Both the position numbers and the translations under genes were made by a program. A stretch of 64,000 nucleotides of DNA from positions 3,348,001-3,412,000 of the forward strand of contig OZ241896.1 of the NCBI GenBank assembly GCA_965203565.1, written 5' to 3'. The notes beneath the pieces were generated by a model. That model saw only the letters and a list, made by a program, of their open reading frames with translations. It was not told where the DNA came from and ran no database searches. Below, one piece after another: positions 17,843 through 26,442 of this stretch. Numbering within the stretch: position 1 is the stretch's first letter; every line of letters starts with the position of its first letter. The stretch comes from JAAXGX01 sp965203565 (lineage in GTDB: Bacteria > Acidobacteriota > Vicinamibacteria > Vicinamibacterales > UBA8438).

Positions 17843-18904
17843 ATGCGCATCGTGGCGGCGATGTCCGGCGGGGTCGACTCGTCGGTGGCGGCGGCGCTGC
17901 TGGCCGACGAAGGCCACGACGTGGTCGGGCTGTCGATGCAGTTGTACGACCAGCGCGGCGGCGGCGCGCAGTTCGGAAGCTGCTGCACGACAGACGACCT
18001 CCACGACGCGCGGCGGGTCGCGTCCCTGCTCGGCATTCCGCACTACGTCGTCAATTTCGAGCGGCAGTTCGACGCGCATGTGGTGTCGAACTTCGTCGGC
18101 GACTACACGGCCGGCCGCACGCCGATCCCGTGCGTCCGCTGCAACGGCGACCTGAAATTCTCCGCCCTGCTCGACCGCGCCCGCGGTCTCGACGCGCCCG
18201 CGGTCGCCACCGGGCACTACGCCCGGGTCGAGCGGTCGAACGACGGCGCGTACCTGCTCAAGCGCGGGGTGGACGCGGAGAAGGACCAGTCGTACTTCCT
18301 GTTCACGCTGACCCAGGAGCAGCTTGCCTGCGCACGGTTTCCGCTGGGCGCGCGGCGCAAGCCGGAGATTCGGGCCTATGCCGAGGCCCGGGCCCTGCCG
18401 GTCGCCCGCAAGCCGGACAGCCACGAGATCTGCTTCGTCCCGGACGGCGGCTACGCCGCGTTCGTGGAGCGCCGCGCGCCGGACGCCGCCCGTCCCGGCC
18501 GGATCGTGGACGCGGCGGGCCGGACGCTCGGGCGCCACGCGGGCGTCCACCGGTTCACGGTCGGTCAGCGGAAGGGTCTCGGCCTCTCCAGCCACGTCCC
18601 GCTGTACGTCACCGCGCTGGACGCCGCATCGGGCGAAGTCACCGTCGGGCCGCGCCGCGCCCTCGAGCGATCGACGCTGCGCGCGTCGTCGGTCAACTGG
18701 ATCGCCGGCCGCCCGCCCGCGGACCGTGTGCGGGTGACCGCGCGGATCCGGCGCCGCCACCCGGAAGCGGCGGCGACCGTCGAAGTCCTGGAGAACGATG
18801 CGGCGCGCGTCGCGTTCGACGAGCCGCAGACGGCGATCACGCCGGGTCAGGCGGTGGTCTTCCACCAGGGCGAGACGGTGCTGGGCGGCGGCTGGATCGA
18901 CTGA
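17843..18904 (+). CDS. mnmA: tRNA-specific 2-thiouridylase MnmA
   Basis: Thiolates U34 at position 2 in tRNAs for Lys, Glu and Gln, using ATP and sulfur from the upstream desulfurase. The 353-residue protein has the PP-loop MSGGVDSSVAAALL, the catalytic cysteine in RTPIPCVRCNGDLKF, the TGHYARV segment, the second cysteine in SHEICFVPDGGYA and a C-terminal beta-barrel with RFTVGQRKGLG. It starts at ATG 17843 directly after iscS. Full family length. Confidence 0.95.
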   Translation: MRIVAAMSGGVDSSVAAALLADEGHDVVGLSMQLYDQRGGGAQFGSCCTTDDLHDARRVASLLGIPHYVVNFERQFDAHVVSNFVGDYTAGRTPIPCVRCNGDLKFSALLDRARGLDAPAVATGHYARVERSNDGAYLLKRGVDAEKDQSYFLFTLTQEQLACARFPLGARRKPEIRAYAEARALPVARKPDSHEICFVPDGGYAAFVERRAPDAARPGRIVDAAGRTLGRHAGVHRFTVGQRKGLGLSSHVPLYVTALDAASGEVTVGPRRALERSTLRASSVNWIAGRPPADRVRVTARIRRRHPEAAATVEVLENDAARVAFDEPQTAITPGQAVVFHQGETVLGGGWID

Positions 18905-18946
18905 CGGGCTGTTGAACCGGAGTGACCACGCCGCCGGCCGGAACGA

Positions 18947-19876
18947 TCACCCGCCGGACGGCAGGCTCTCCAGGTAGCGCTCGGCGTCGATCGCCGCCAT
19001 GCAGCCGGATCCGGCGGCGGTGACGGCCTGGCGGTATACGCGGTCCTGCACGTCGCCGGCGGCGAACACGCCGGGGACGCTGGTGCGCGCCCCGCCCTGC
19101 GGCGCGACGTAGCCGGCGTCGTCGAGATCGATCTGCTCCTTGAACAGGCCGGTGTTGGGGGTGTGGCCGATGGCGACGAACAGGCCGTCGACGTGGAGCA
19201 TCTTCCGTTCGCCGGTGTCGACGTTGCGCAGCGCGACGCCGGTGACCACGCCCTTCTCCGGGTCGGCCACCTCCTCGACGACGGCGCTCCACTCGAACGA
19301 GATCTTCGGGTTGCCGAACGCCTTCTCCTGCATGATCTTCGACGCCCGCAGCGACTTGCGCCGGTGCACCACGGTGACGTGCGAAGCGAACTTCGTCAGG
19401 AAGATCGCTTCCTCCATCGCCGAGTCGCCGCCCCCGACCACGACGATCGGCTTGTCCCGGAAGAAGAAGCCGTCGCAGGTGGCGCAGGTCGAGACGCCGC
19501 GCCCCATCAGGGCCCTCTCGGACGGCAGCCCCAGCAGCCGGGCGGAAGCGCCGGTGGCGATGATCAGCGCGCGGGTCCGGTGCGTCTCATCCGTCGTCGT
19601 GACAGTGAACGGGGGCGCCGACAGGTCGACGCGGGTGACGTCCCCGGCGACGTATTCGGCCCCGAACCGCTGCGCCTGTTCGCGCATCGCGGCCATCAGG
19701 TCCGGCCCCATGACGCCGTCGCGGAACCCGGGATAGTTCTCGACGGCGGTGGTCAGCATGAGCTGACCGCCCGATTCCAGCCCCTCGATCAGCAGCGGCT
19801 TCAGGTTGGCCCGCGCCGCGTACAGCGCGGCGGTCAGGCCCGCGGGGCCGGAGCCGATGATGATCACGTCGCGCAC
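18947..19876 (-). CDS. trxB: Thioredoxin-disulfide reductase
   Basis: NADPH-dependent flavoenzyme that reduces thioredoxin. The 309-residue protein has the FAD motif IIGSGPAGLTAALYAARA, the redox-active pair in CATCDGFFFRDKP, the NADPH motif VVVGGGDSAMEEA and VHRRKSLRASKIM, and a C-terminal FAVGDVQD-like segment (FAAGDVQDRVYRQ). It is convergent to mnmA and co-oriented with the D,D-peptidase gene 7 bases upstream. Full length for the low-molecular-weight bacterial type. Confidence 0.95.
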   Translation of the reverse strand: MRDVIIIGSGPAGLTAALYAARANLKPLLIEGLESGGQLMLTTAVENYPGFRDGVMGPDLMAAMREQAQRFGAEYVAGDVTRVDLSAPPFTVTTTDETHRTRALIIATGASARLLGLPSERALMGRGVSTCATCDGFFFRDKPIVVVGGGDSAMEEAIFLTKFASHVTVVHRRKSLRASKIMQEKAFGNPKISFEWSAVVEEVADPEKGVVTGVALRNVDTGERKMLHVDGLFVAIGHTPNTGLFKEQIDLDDAGYVAPQGGARTSVPGVFAAGDVQDRVYRQAVTAAGSGCMAAIDAERYLESLPSGG

Positions 19877-19883
19877 GGGAGCC

Positions 19884-20882
19884 TCAGTCGGCCTGCCGGC
19901 CGACCGGCGCGGCCAGTGCGCCGCCGTGCTCGGACACCCAGCGCGCGAGCCGCTGCACCTCGCTGAACCGGCGCGACTCCGAGCCGGCGCCGAGCACCAC
20001 CACCGACAGCGGGGCGTGGCCGGGCAGCTTGACGACGGCCGCCAGACAGTAGCCGGACGCGTCGATGTAGCCGGTCTTGCCGGCGTGGACGAACAGACGC
20101 CCGTACAGGAGCTTGTTCGTGTTCCCGATCGTCAGTTGGCGCCGGCTCGTCCGCACCCGGTGCGACGTCTTGCGCATGATGGTCGAGACGATCGGGCGCG
20201 TGGTGGCGTGCGCCATCAGCCGCGCCAGATCGTACGCCGTCGAGACGTTGCCGCGGTCGAGCCCGGACGGGTCGGTGAACGTCGTCCGGCGGAGACCGAG
20301 ATCGGCCGCCGCGGCGTTCATCCGCTCGACGAAGCCGGCGGTCCCCCCGTGCGAGACGCGCGCGAGGAGGCGGGCCGCGCCGTTGTCCGACGCAATCAGC
20401 GTCAGGTGCAGCAGGTCGTACAGCGACACCCGTTCGCCGCGCCGGAGGTACGTGACCGACACGCGGCGCACGTCACGGCGCGACACGACGACGTCGGCGT
20501 CCAGATCGGGACGGCTCCGCAGGAAGACGAGCGCGGTCATCACCTTCGTGATGCTGGCGATCGACCGCCGCTCGAAGCTGTTCGACTCCCACACGATCTC
20601 GTGGGTCGCCGGGTTGTAGACGATGGCGGCGCGCGCCCGGATGCGCGGCGACGGCAGATCGCCGACGTCCGCCAGCCGCGGCGGATCGTTGACCGGATCG
20701 GGCCGTGGAAGCGGCGGCGAGACGGCGGCGGCCGGCCCGGCGTGGGGCGCCCAGCCGACGGCGCCGAAACAGAGCAGGAACGCGGCGACGCCGGCAAGCT
20801 GCAGGCCCCGCCGCGCGCGCAGGAGACGCGGCGCCGCGGGCGGCGGCCGGTGCGGCTTCGCGGGCGCGGGAGGACTCGCCAC
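19884..20882 (-). CDS. D-alanyl-D-alanine carboxypeptidase/endopeptidase (serine-type, S11)
   Basis: Trims or cleaves peptidoglycan peptides in the periplasm. The 332-residue protein starts at GTG 20882 and has an Arg/Pro-rich n-region, then a hydrophobic signal or anchor segment near residues 28-50. The three penicillin-binding motifs are present: SITK (SIASITKVMTALVF), SDN (IASDNGAARLLARV) and KTG (HAGKTGYIDASG). The spacing matches the DacA/PbpG group. A Pro-rich linker follows the membrane segment. Confidence 0.92.
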   Translation of the reverse strand: MASPPAPAKPHRPPPAAPRLLRARRGLQLAGVAAFLLCFGAVGWAPHAGPAAAVSPPLPRPDPVNDPPRLADVGDLPSPRIRARAAIVYNPATHEIVWESNSFERRSIASITKVMTALVFLRSRPDLDADVVVSRRDVRRVSVTYLRRGERVSLYDLLHLTLIASDNGAARLLARVSHGGTAGFVERMNAAAADLGLRRTTFTDPSGLDRGNVSTAYDLARLMAHATTRPIVSTIMRKTSHRVRTSRRQLTIGNTNKLLYGRLFVHAGKTGYIDASGYCLAAVVKLPGHAPLSVVVLGAGSESRRFSEVQRLARWVSEHGGALAAPVGRQAD

Positions 20883-20888
20883 GGGCTG

Positions 20889-22262
20889 CTAGCGCCCTGC
20901 GCTCGTGACGACCGGCTCCTCTTGCGGGCGCGGGAGCGAGTAATGGGTGCGATGCCGCAGCGTCACGCCTTCGCGGTCGACCTCCACCCGCAACCGGCGC
21001 GTCCGGACCGTCGGGTCCGGGTTGCTCGAATAGAACCCGAGCACGTAGTAGTCGCTCGTCTCGGCGTCGATCTCCTGCATCGCGTCGTCGAAGTCGTTCC
21101 GGTTGACGACCGCCATCCCGCCCGTCAGCTCGGCCAGCAGCCGGAGCGAGTTCTGCGTCTGGAAGAGATGGTCGCGCCATTCGCGCAGCGGCACGTCGTA
21201 TCCGATGTCCGGCCCGGCCACCAGTCCGCGCGGGTCGACGGTGTAGAACGACGCGTTCGCGCGGTTGGCCGCCAGGGTGAGCTGCTTGAGCTCGAGCGCC
21301 AGGTCGGTGTCCGCGAACACCGTCCCCTGCCGCTCGTTGACGTTGAACATGTCGACGTCGCGGTCGCTGATCCCCCGGTAGAACGAGTCGTTCCGATCGC
21401 CGGTCGCTCCCCGCACGTCCTCCATCGCCCGGCCGACCGCGCTGTTCCGGAACCGCTCGTACTCGAACGGGTTGAAGTCGTACCCGCTGCTCAGGTAGAT
21501 GAACGCCTTCCGCCGGTTCTCCACCTCTTCAAGGTTCCGGACGATGTCGCGCGCGAGCTTGAACGCCTTGTGCGCCCGCCAGCGCAGCTCGGTCGGCCCG
21601 CCGGGGCCGCCCGCCAACTGCTCGATGATCTCCTGGTTGGAGAAGCCGTCGCCGGTGATCCGGCCCATCGCCGAGTACAGCAGCGACCGGTCGTACGTCA
21701 TCTGGACGTTGATGGCGGACGGGCCGGACGACACGATGCCGAACAGGTCGCCCTCGTGGATCAGCGTGTCGGCGATCGTCTCGAACACCTGCCGGACCTT
21801 CGGGGTCAGGCCGGTCTGGAGATGGAGATCGTCGACGAAGATCACGAAGATCCGCCCGGCGGTGTCGTTCAACGGCCGCGCCGGCGGCAGCACGATCCCT
21901 TCCTGCGCCGGCGCCGGCGGGAGCAACTGGTTGTAGACGCGCCCCCCGTGCACGAGCACCAGCGACGCGATCTCCTGCGGCTGGCCGTCCTCGTAGACGG
22001 TGATCTCGTCCTGGGTCAGGTCGGGGATGAACAGGCCGCTGCTGTCGCGGGGGATCACGTCGGTGGTGACGAGGGTGACGCCGGAGCGGAAGATCGGCGG
22101 CTGGCCGCCGGTCCGGATCTGTCCGACGCTTTCCGGCCCGAGCGACTGGCGGTTCTCCGGCGACTGCGCGGCCGCGACGCCGCCGATCGCGACGATTGCG
22201 GGCGCCAAGGCCGCCGCCGTGCGCGCCCAGAATCGGCTGCTGGTACGCATGGTGACCGGCAT
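20889..22262 (-). CDS. VWFA-related secreted protein, acidobacterial type
   Basis: A 457-residue exported protein: MPVTMRTSSRFWARTAAALA forms a signal peptide ending near AAAQS. The mature part contains VTTDVIPRDSSGLFIPDL, an EDGQPQEI segment and FVIFVDDLHLQTG (MIDAS-like DxxxS is weak), then LAELTGGMAVVNRNDFDDAM and YVLGFYSSN, which together match the VWFA-related domain family expanded in Acidobacteriota. The ATG at 22262 shares a base with the upstream stop (TAATG), supporting this start and translational coupling. Molecular role unknown. Confidence 0.88.
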   Translation of the reverse strand: MPVTMRTSSRFWARTAAALAPAIVAIGGVAAAQSPENRQSLGPESVGQIRTGGQPPIFRSGVTLVTTDVIPRDSSGLFIPDLTQDEITVYEDGQPQEIASLVLVHGGRVYNQLLPPAPAQEGIVLPPARPLNDTAGRIFVIFVDDLHLQTGLTPKVRQVFETIADTLIHEGDLFGIVSSGPSAINVQMTYDRSLLYSAMGRITGDGFSNQEIIEQLAGGPGGPTELRWRAHKAFKLARDIVRNLEEVENRRKAFIYLSSGYDFNPFEYERFRNSAVGRAMEDVRGATGDRNDSFYRGISDRDVDMFNVNERQGTVFADTDLALELKQLTLAANRANASFYTVDPRGLVAGPDIGYDVPLREWRDHLFQTQNSLRLLAELTGGMAVVNRNDFDDAMQEIDAETSDYYVLGFYSSNPDPTVRTRRLRVEVDREGVTLRHRTHYSLPRPQEEPVVTSAGR

Positions 22263-23050
22263 TATAGCAAAGCGCCGCCGGAACTCACGGCGCGGCGTTC
22301 CCGCTGCGCCCGCGGCGGGCGCCGGCCGAGCAGTCGCCGGACGGCGTCGGCCTCCGCTTCGAATCGCTCGATGCCGTGGACCGCCGCCTCCACCGTCCGC
22401 CAGCCGTCCGGATTGAGCGCCTCGACCTTCGCCCGGATCGCAGCGCGCGCCGCGGGGTCGAGCCGCTTCTCGCCGATCCGGACCAGCATCTCCGCGTAGC
22501 GGGCGCGCAGCCGCTCGAGCATCTCGTCGCCCAGCAGCGTCACGACCGGGTGCCGCCACGGCTCCGAGCGATCCGGCGCGTCGAGTTCCTCCTCCGCCGG
22601 CGGATCCCCAGCCGACGCGCCGGTCGGCTCCCCCCGATCGGCCTGGTCGGCCGAGGCCGCCGGTTCGGCCGGCGGGGCGGCGGATGCCGCCGTCCCGCCC
22701 GGGGCCGCCACCGCAGGAACGCCTTTCCCGGTCCGTCCACCGCGGCGGCCGCGGCCGGCCGGCCGGGACTTGGCCCCGCGCGCCGCAGGTTCCGGCCGCG
22801 GCGCCGGACGCACCTTGAGCATCCGGCTCCAGTCGAACGTCAGGTTCGGGTTCCCCTCCTCTATTGCGCGGATCGCCTCCTCGTCGAGCGGGCGGCGGCC
22901 CACCCGGACGCCGGGCGGCGTGCGGAACCAGTACAGCAGACGGGGCCGCGACCGCCCCTCGCTGCGGAACGTGTGGAGGACGTAGGTGTGCTCGTAGCCC
23001 TGCCTGGTGCGCGAGAACCGCAGATACGGCATCCGGAGGAATAGTACCAT
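22262..23050 (-). CDS. Conserved hypothetical protein, Pro/Ala-rich linker
   Basis: A protein of about 262 residues with no recognised family. From ATG 23050 (MVLFLRMPYLRFSRTRQGYE) the first 95 residues are ordered-looking with HTYVLHTFRSEG and LLYWFRTPPGVRVGRRPLDE. A Pro/Ala/Gly-rich stretch of about 90 residues follows. A helical C-terminus (VTLLGDEMLERLRARYAEML, KVEALNPDGWRTVEAAVHGI) ends the protein. ATG 23032 is an alternative start. It is coupled to the VWFA-related gene downstream and is divergent from hemE with only 7 bases between start codons. Confidence 0.65.
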   Translation of the reverse strand: MVLFLRMPYLRFSRTRQGYEHTYVLHTFRSEGRSRPRLLYWFRTPPGVRVGRRPLDEEAIRAIEEGNPNLTFDWSRMLKVRPAPRPEPAARGAKSRPAGRGRRGGRTGKGVPAVAAPGGTAASAAPPAEPAASADQADRGEPTGASAGDPPAEEELDAPDRSEPWRHPVVTLLGDEMLERLRARYAEMLVRIGEKRLDPAARAAIRAKVEALNPDGWRTVEAAVHGIERFEAEADAVRRLLGRRPPRAQRERRAVSSGGALL

Positions 23051-23057
23051 TACCGGC

Positions 23058-24107
23058 GTGAACGACGACGTGACGAGTGCGAACGACAACTTCCTGCGGG
23101 CGTGCCGCCGGGAGCCGGTCGACGCGACGCCGGTCTGGTTCATGCGCCAGGCCGGACGTTACATGGCGGAATACCGGGCGATCCGGGCGCGCCACACGCT
23201 GCTGGAGATCTGCCGGAGGCCGGAGCTGGCCGCCGAGGTGACGCTGCAACCGGTCGAGCGGATAGAAGTCGACGCCGCCATCCTGTTCTCGGACCTGCTG
23301 CTCCCGTTCGAGCCGCTCGGGATCCCGTTCGACTTCGTCCAGGGCGAAGGTCCCGCCATCGAACGGCCGGTCCGGTCCGCCGACGACGTCCGCCGCCTCC
23401 GGCGGTTCGACCCCCGGGAGGCGTTGGGGCACGTCCTGGAGACGATCCGGATCGTCCGGCGCGAGCTGGACGGACGGGTCCCGCTGATCGGGTTCGCCGG
23501 AGCGCCGTTCACCCTGGCGTCGTACGCCATCGAAGGGGGACCGTCGCGGAACTACGCGCTCACGAAGGCGCTGATGTACGGCGAACCGGCGGTCTGGCGC
23601 GAGCTTTGCGAGACGTTCGCCGCTGCGATCGGCGATTACCTGACCGCCCAGGTCGAAGCCGGGGCGCAGGCGGTGCAGGTGTTCGACTCCTGGGTCGGCG
23701 CCCTCTCGGTGCGCGACTACCGCGAGTTCGCGCTCCCGTACACGAAACGGATCCTGGACGCGGCGCAGGCGTCGGGCGCGCCGGTCATCCATTTCGGCGT
23801 CGGCGCCGCCATGCTGCTCGAAGCGATGGCGGAGGCGGGAGGCGACGTAATCGGCGTCGACTGGCGCATTCCGCTCGACGAGGCGTGGGCGCGGATCGGC
23901 GGCGGCAAGGCGGTGCAGGGCAACCTCGACCCCACCCTTCTTCTCGGACCGGTCGAGCGGATGCTGGCCGGCGCCGATCTGGTCCTCCGGCAGGCCGGCG
24001 GCCGGCCGGGGCACGTCTTCAACCTCGGCCACGGCATCCTGCCCCGGACGCCGGTCGAACACGTTCAGGCGCTCGCCCGGTTCGTCCATTCCCGCAGTGC
24101 CTGCTGA
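23058..24107 (+). CDS. hemE: Uroporphyrinogen decarboxylase
   Basis: Converts uroporphyrinogen III to coproporphyrinogen III in haem synthesis. The 349-residue protein from GTG 23058 has the signature TPVWFMRQAGRYMAEYR, the catalytic aspartate region LFSDLLLPFEPLGI, GFAGAPFTLASYAIEG, the QVFDSWVGALS segment and a late NLGHGILPRTP. A frame open to an ATG at 23007 exists, but that start would lie inside the divergent gene and precede non-family residues. It overlaps hemG by 11 bases. Confidence 0.95.
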   Translation: MNDDVTSANDNFLRACRREPVDATPVWFMRQAGRYMAEYRAIRARHTLLEICRRPELAAEVTLQPVERIEVDAAILFSDLLLPFEPLGIPFDFVQGEGPAIERPVRSADDVRRLRRFDPREALGHVLETIRIVRRELDGRVPLIGFAGAPFTLASYAIEGGPSRNYALTKALMYGEPAVWRELCETFAAAIGDYLTAQVEAGAQAVQVFDSWVGALSVRDYREFALPYTKRILDAAQASGAPVIHFGVGAAMLLEAMAEAGGDVIGVDWRIPLDEAWARIGGGKAVQGNLDPTLLLGPVERMLAGADLVLRQAGGRPGHVFNLGHGILPRTPVEHVQALARFVHSRSAC

Positions 24108-25500
24108 CGCCGACGTCGAGGTCGCCATCGTCGGGGGCGGCGTCAGCGGGCTGTCGGCGGCGTACGAGCTGCACGCGCGCCGCACGCCGTACGTGCTGTT
24201 CGAGCGGTCGCCCCGACTCGGCGGCGTCGTCCTGTCGGAACGGGTCGGCGGGTTCACCATCGACGGCGGTCCCGACGCACTGCTGACGCAGAAGCCGGCT
24301 GCGATCGAGCTGTGCCGCGAACTCGGCCTCGGCGGACGCCTGGTTCCGACGCTGCCGCCCGGGACCGCCTTCGTCCTGCGGTCCGGCCGGCTGCACCCCC
24401 TGCCGGCGCCCTCGGTGCTGGGCGTTCCGACCCGGCTGCGCGCGCTGGCGGCGACCCGGCTGCTTTCGGCGCGCGGCCGGGCGCGGATGGCGCTCGAGCG
24501 GTTCGTCCCCGGTCGAACGGCCCGCAGTGGAGCACGCGATCGGGACGACGAATCGATCGCGGCGTTCTTCGGCCGGCGGTTCGGCCGGGAAGCGGTCGAC
24601 TACGTCGCCGAGCCGCTGCTGGCCGGCATTCACGCGGGCGACGTCGACCGGCTGTCGGTGCAGGCGCTCTTCCCCCGGCTGGTCGAAGCGGAGCGGCGGC
24701 ACGGCAGCGTCATCCGGGGTTTCTCCCGGCGGGACGCCCGCCCGGCGGCCGGCGGCGTCTTCCGCGCGCTGCCGGGCGGGATCGGCGAGATGACGGCGAC
24801 GCTGGCCGGCGCGCTGGCGGGCGACGCGGTCCGGACCGGCGTCGGCGTCGAGCGCCTGCGGGGCCGCGGCCCGTACACGCTGGCGCTGGCCACCGGCCAA
24901 GCGGTCACGGCGCGGCAGGTGGTGCTGGCGGCGCCGGCTTACGCCGCCGCCGAGCTGGTGCATCCGATCGACCCGGAGCTGGCCGAACTGTGCCGCGGGA
25001 TCCCATACGCCTCGACCGCCACCGTCTCGCTCGGCTACGCCCGGCCGGCCGTCCGCCACGCGCTCCGCGGGACCGGCTTCGTCGTCCCGCGCATCGAGCG
25101 CGGCGTGTCGCTGACGGCCTGCTCGTGGGTCTCCTCCAAGTGGCCGGACCGCGCCCCCGCCGGCCGCGTCCTGCTCCGCGGCTTCGTCGGCGGCGCGCGC
25201 GACGATGCGGCGCGCGCGGCGATCGACCGGACCGACGCCGAGTTGATCGCCGGCGTCCACCGCGATTTCACCGACTTGCTGGGCGTCACAGCAGAGCCGG
25301 TGGCGGCGCGCGTCCACCGGTGGCCGCGGCTCAGTCCACAATACGTGGTCGGCCATCTGGCGCGGATGGCCGCCATCGACGACCGGCTCGAACGGCTGCC
25401 GGGCCTCCAGATGGTCGGGGCGGGGCTGCGCGGCGTCGGCATTCCCGATTGCGTCGCGCAGGGCCGGGCGGCCGGCCGGGCCGCGAGCGGCGCCGGATGA
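24097..25500 (+). CDS. hemG: Protoporphyrinogen oxidase (HemY-type)
   Basis: FAD enzyme that oxidises protoporphyrinogen IX, or coproporphyrinogen III in some lineages. The 467-residue protein from GTG 24097 has VAIVGGGVSGLSAAYEL, LGGVVLSERVGGFTIDGGPD, a FFGRRFGREAVDYVAEPLL segment and RALPGGIGEM, ending with the FAD-binding QMVGAGLRGVGIPDCVAQG. It overlaps hemE, forming a two-gene haem operon. The oxygen-dependent HemY-like fold is clear; which porphyrinogen it prefers is not. Confidence 0.92.
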   Translation: MPADADVEVAIVGGGVSGLSAAYELHARRTPYVLFERSPRLGGVVLSERVGGFTIDGGPDALLTQKPAAIELCRELGLGGRLVPTLPPGTAFVLRSGRLHPLPAPSVLGVPTRLRALAATRLLSARGRARMALERFVPGRTARSGARDRDDESIAAFFGRRFGREAVDYVAEPLLAGIHAGDVDRLSVQALFPRLVEAERRHGSVIRGFSRRDARPAAGGVFRALPGGIGEMTATLAGALAGDAVRTGVGVERLRGRGPYTLALATGQAVTARQVVLAAPAYAAAELVHPIDPELAELCRGIPYASTATVSLGYARPAVRHALRGTGFVVPRIERGVSLTACSWVSSKWPDRAPAGRVLLRGFVGGARDDAARAAIDRTDAELIAGVHRDFTDLLGVTAEPVAARVHRWPRLSPQYVVGHLARMAAIDDRLERLPGLQMVGAGLRGVGIPDCVAQGRAAGRAASGAG

Positions 25501-25567
25501 ACCGCCGGCCGCGCCGGCGATCGCGCCCGGCCCTGATGCGCGCCGTTGCGCGCCACGCGCCGTTGCG

Positions 25568-25576
25568 TGCTATATT
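25568..25576 (+). promoter_or_regulatory. Probable extended -10 promoter for DUF2911 lipoprotein
   Basis: TGCTATATT lies 80 bases before ATG 25657 and matches exactly the nine bases found before thiC at 39607. A TTGCGC at about 19 bases upstream is a weak -35 candidate. The leader ends with CAGGAG as ribosome-binding site. Inference from identity of the two sites. Confidence 0.5.
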
Positions 25577-25656
25577 GGCGGAACGGCGCCGGGGCGCCTG
25601 CAAGTCACGATTACCGAGCCATTGGACTGCCGAACCACTCAGACAGGAGCCTACCC

Positions 25657-26292
25657 ATGATCCGCAGATATCTTTCGCTGCTGACGCTGCTTTCCGCGTT
25701 CGCGCTCGTCGCCGCGTGCGGCGGCGGCATGACCGAAGAACCGGCCGCCGATCCGATGCCCGAACCGGAACCGGAGCCGGTCGCCGAGCAGGCGTCCTCG
25801 ACCCCGGAGATGCTCGGCGGCGGGAAGGCGATGGAAGTGCATCCGGGCCAGGGGGGCAGCCCCCACGTCAAGGTCGACTGGATGGTGGGCGACGCCAACG
25901 TCTCGATCACCTACGGCCGGCCGTACCTGAAGGGGCGGGTGGTCGGCGACACCGTCGAGCCGATGGGAGATCAGGTCTGGCGGCTCGGCGCCGACGAAGC
26001 GACGACGCTGGTCACCGACAAGGACCTCATGATCCGCGACACCCACGTGCCGGCCGGCGAGTACACGCTCTGGGCGGCGCACATGGGCGACGAATTCCAC
26101 CTGATAGTCAACAGCCAGACCGGTCAGTGGGGCACGCAGTACGACTCCAGCCACGACGTGGCCCACGTCGCGATGGACGTGGCGGACCTCGACCCGCCCG
26201 CCGACCAGTTGACCCTCTCGGTGACGGACGACACGTTCAAGTTCGACTGGGGCCGGATGTCGGCGTCGGTCCCGCTCATGGCGCACGAGTAG
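25657..26292 (+). CDS. DUF2911 domain lipoprotein
   Basis: A 211-residue exported lipoprotein with signal MIRRYLSLLTLLSAFALVAAC and lipobox LVAAC at about residue 21. A Pro/Glu-rich linker follows (PMPEPEPEPVAEQ). The DUF2911 domain shows SITYGRPYLKGR, EPMGDQVWRLGADEATTLVT, PAGEYTLWA and HDVAHVAMDV. The family is common in Bacteroidota and Acidobacteriota and has no assigned function. A good CAGGAG ribosome-binding site sets the start at ATG 25657; an upstream in-frame ATG would precede the promoter. Confidence 0.9.
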   Translation: MIRRYLSLLTLLSAFALVAACGGGMTEEPAADPMPEPEPEPVAEQASSTPEMLGGGKAMEVHPGQGGSPHVKVDWMVGDANVSITYGRPYLKGRVVGDTVEPMGDQVWRLGADEATTLVTDKDLMIRDTHVPAGEYTLWAAHMGDEFHLIVNSQTGQWGTQYDSSHDVAHVAMDVADLDPPADQLTLSVTDDTFKFDWGRMSASVPLMAHE

Positions 26293-26442
26293 CGAATCGT
26301 CCGCAACCGCGCCGCGCAGGTTACGCGCAGCAGGCATAGCAGCCGATCGCGCGGATGCGGTTGACCAGCTCGTCGAGGATCCGACGGCGGTCGGCGCCGA
26401 ATCGCTCGAGCGCATGAAGGACGCTGTCGCAGGTGGTCCGGA
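26293..26442. other. Intergenic segment with possible gene-end remnant
   Basis: On the minus strand, 26321-26440 reads a protein-like tail (HALERFGADRRRILDELVNR then IRAIGCYACCA and a stop) without a credible start. It may be the end of a lost gene or chance coding potential. Nothing else is recognisable between DUF2911 and the membrane protein. Confidence 0.25.

Noticed and set aside
20877..20888. CGCCACGGGCTG matches the outer bases of the 159-bp element
   Set aside because: The match stops after 12 bases and adjacent sequence does not resemble the element; it spans a gene start and is likely chance.
19806..22499. 897-codon plus-strand frame opposite trxB, the D,D-peptidase and the VWFA gene
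   Set aside because: Arg/Pro-rich antisense shadow; the three minus-strand genes carry all catalytic motifs.
20889..24260. 1123-codon minus-strand frame as one long protein
   Set aside because: Only the last 457 codons are VWFA-related; the rest is antisense to hemE and crosses a separate gene.
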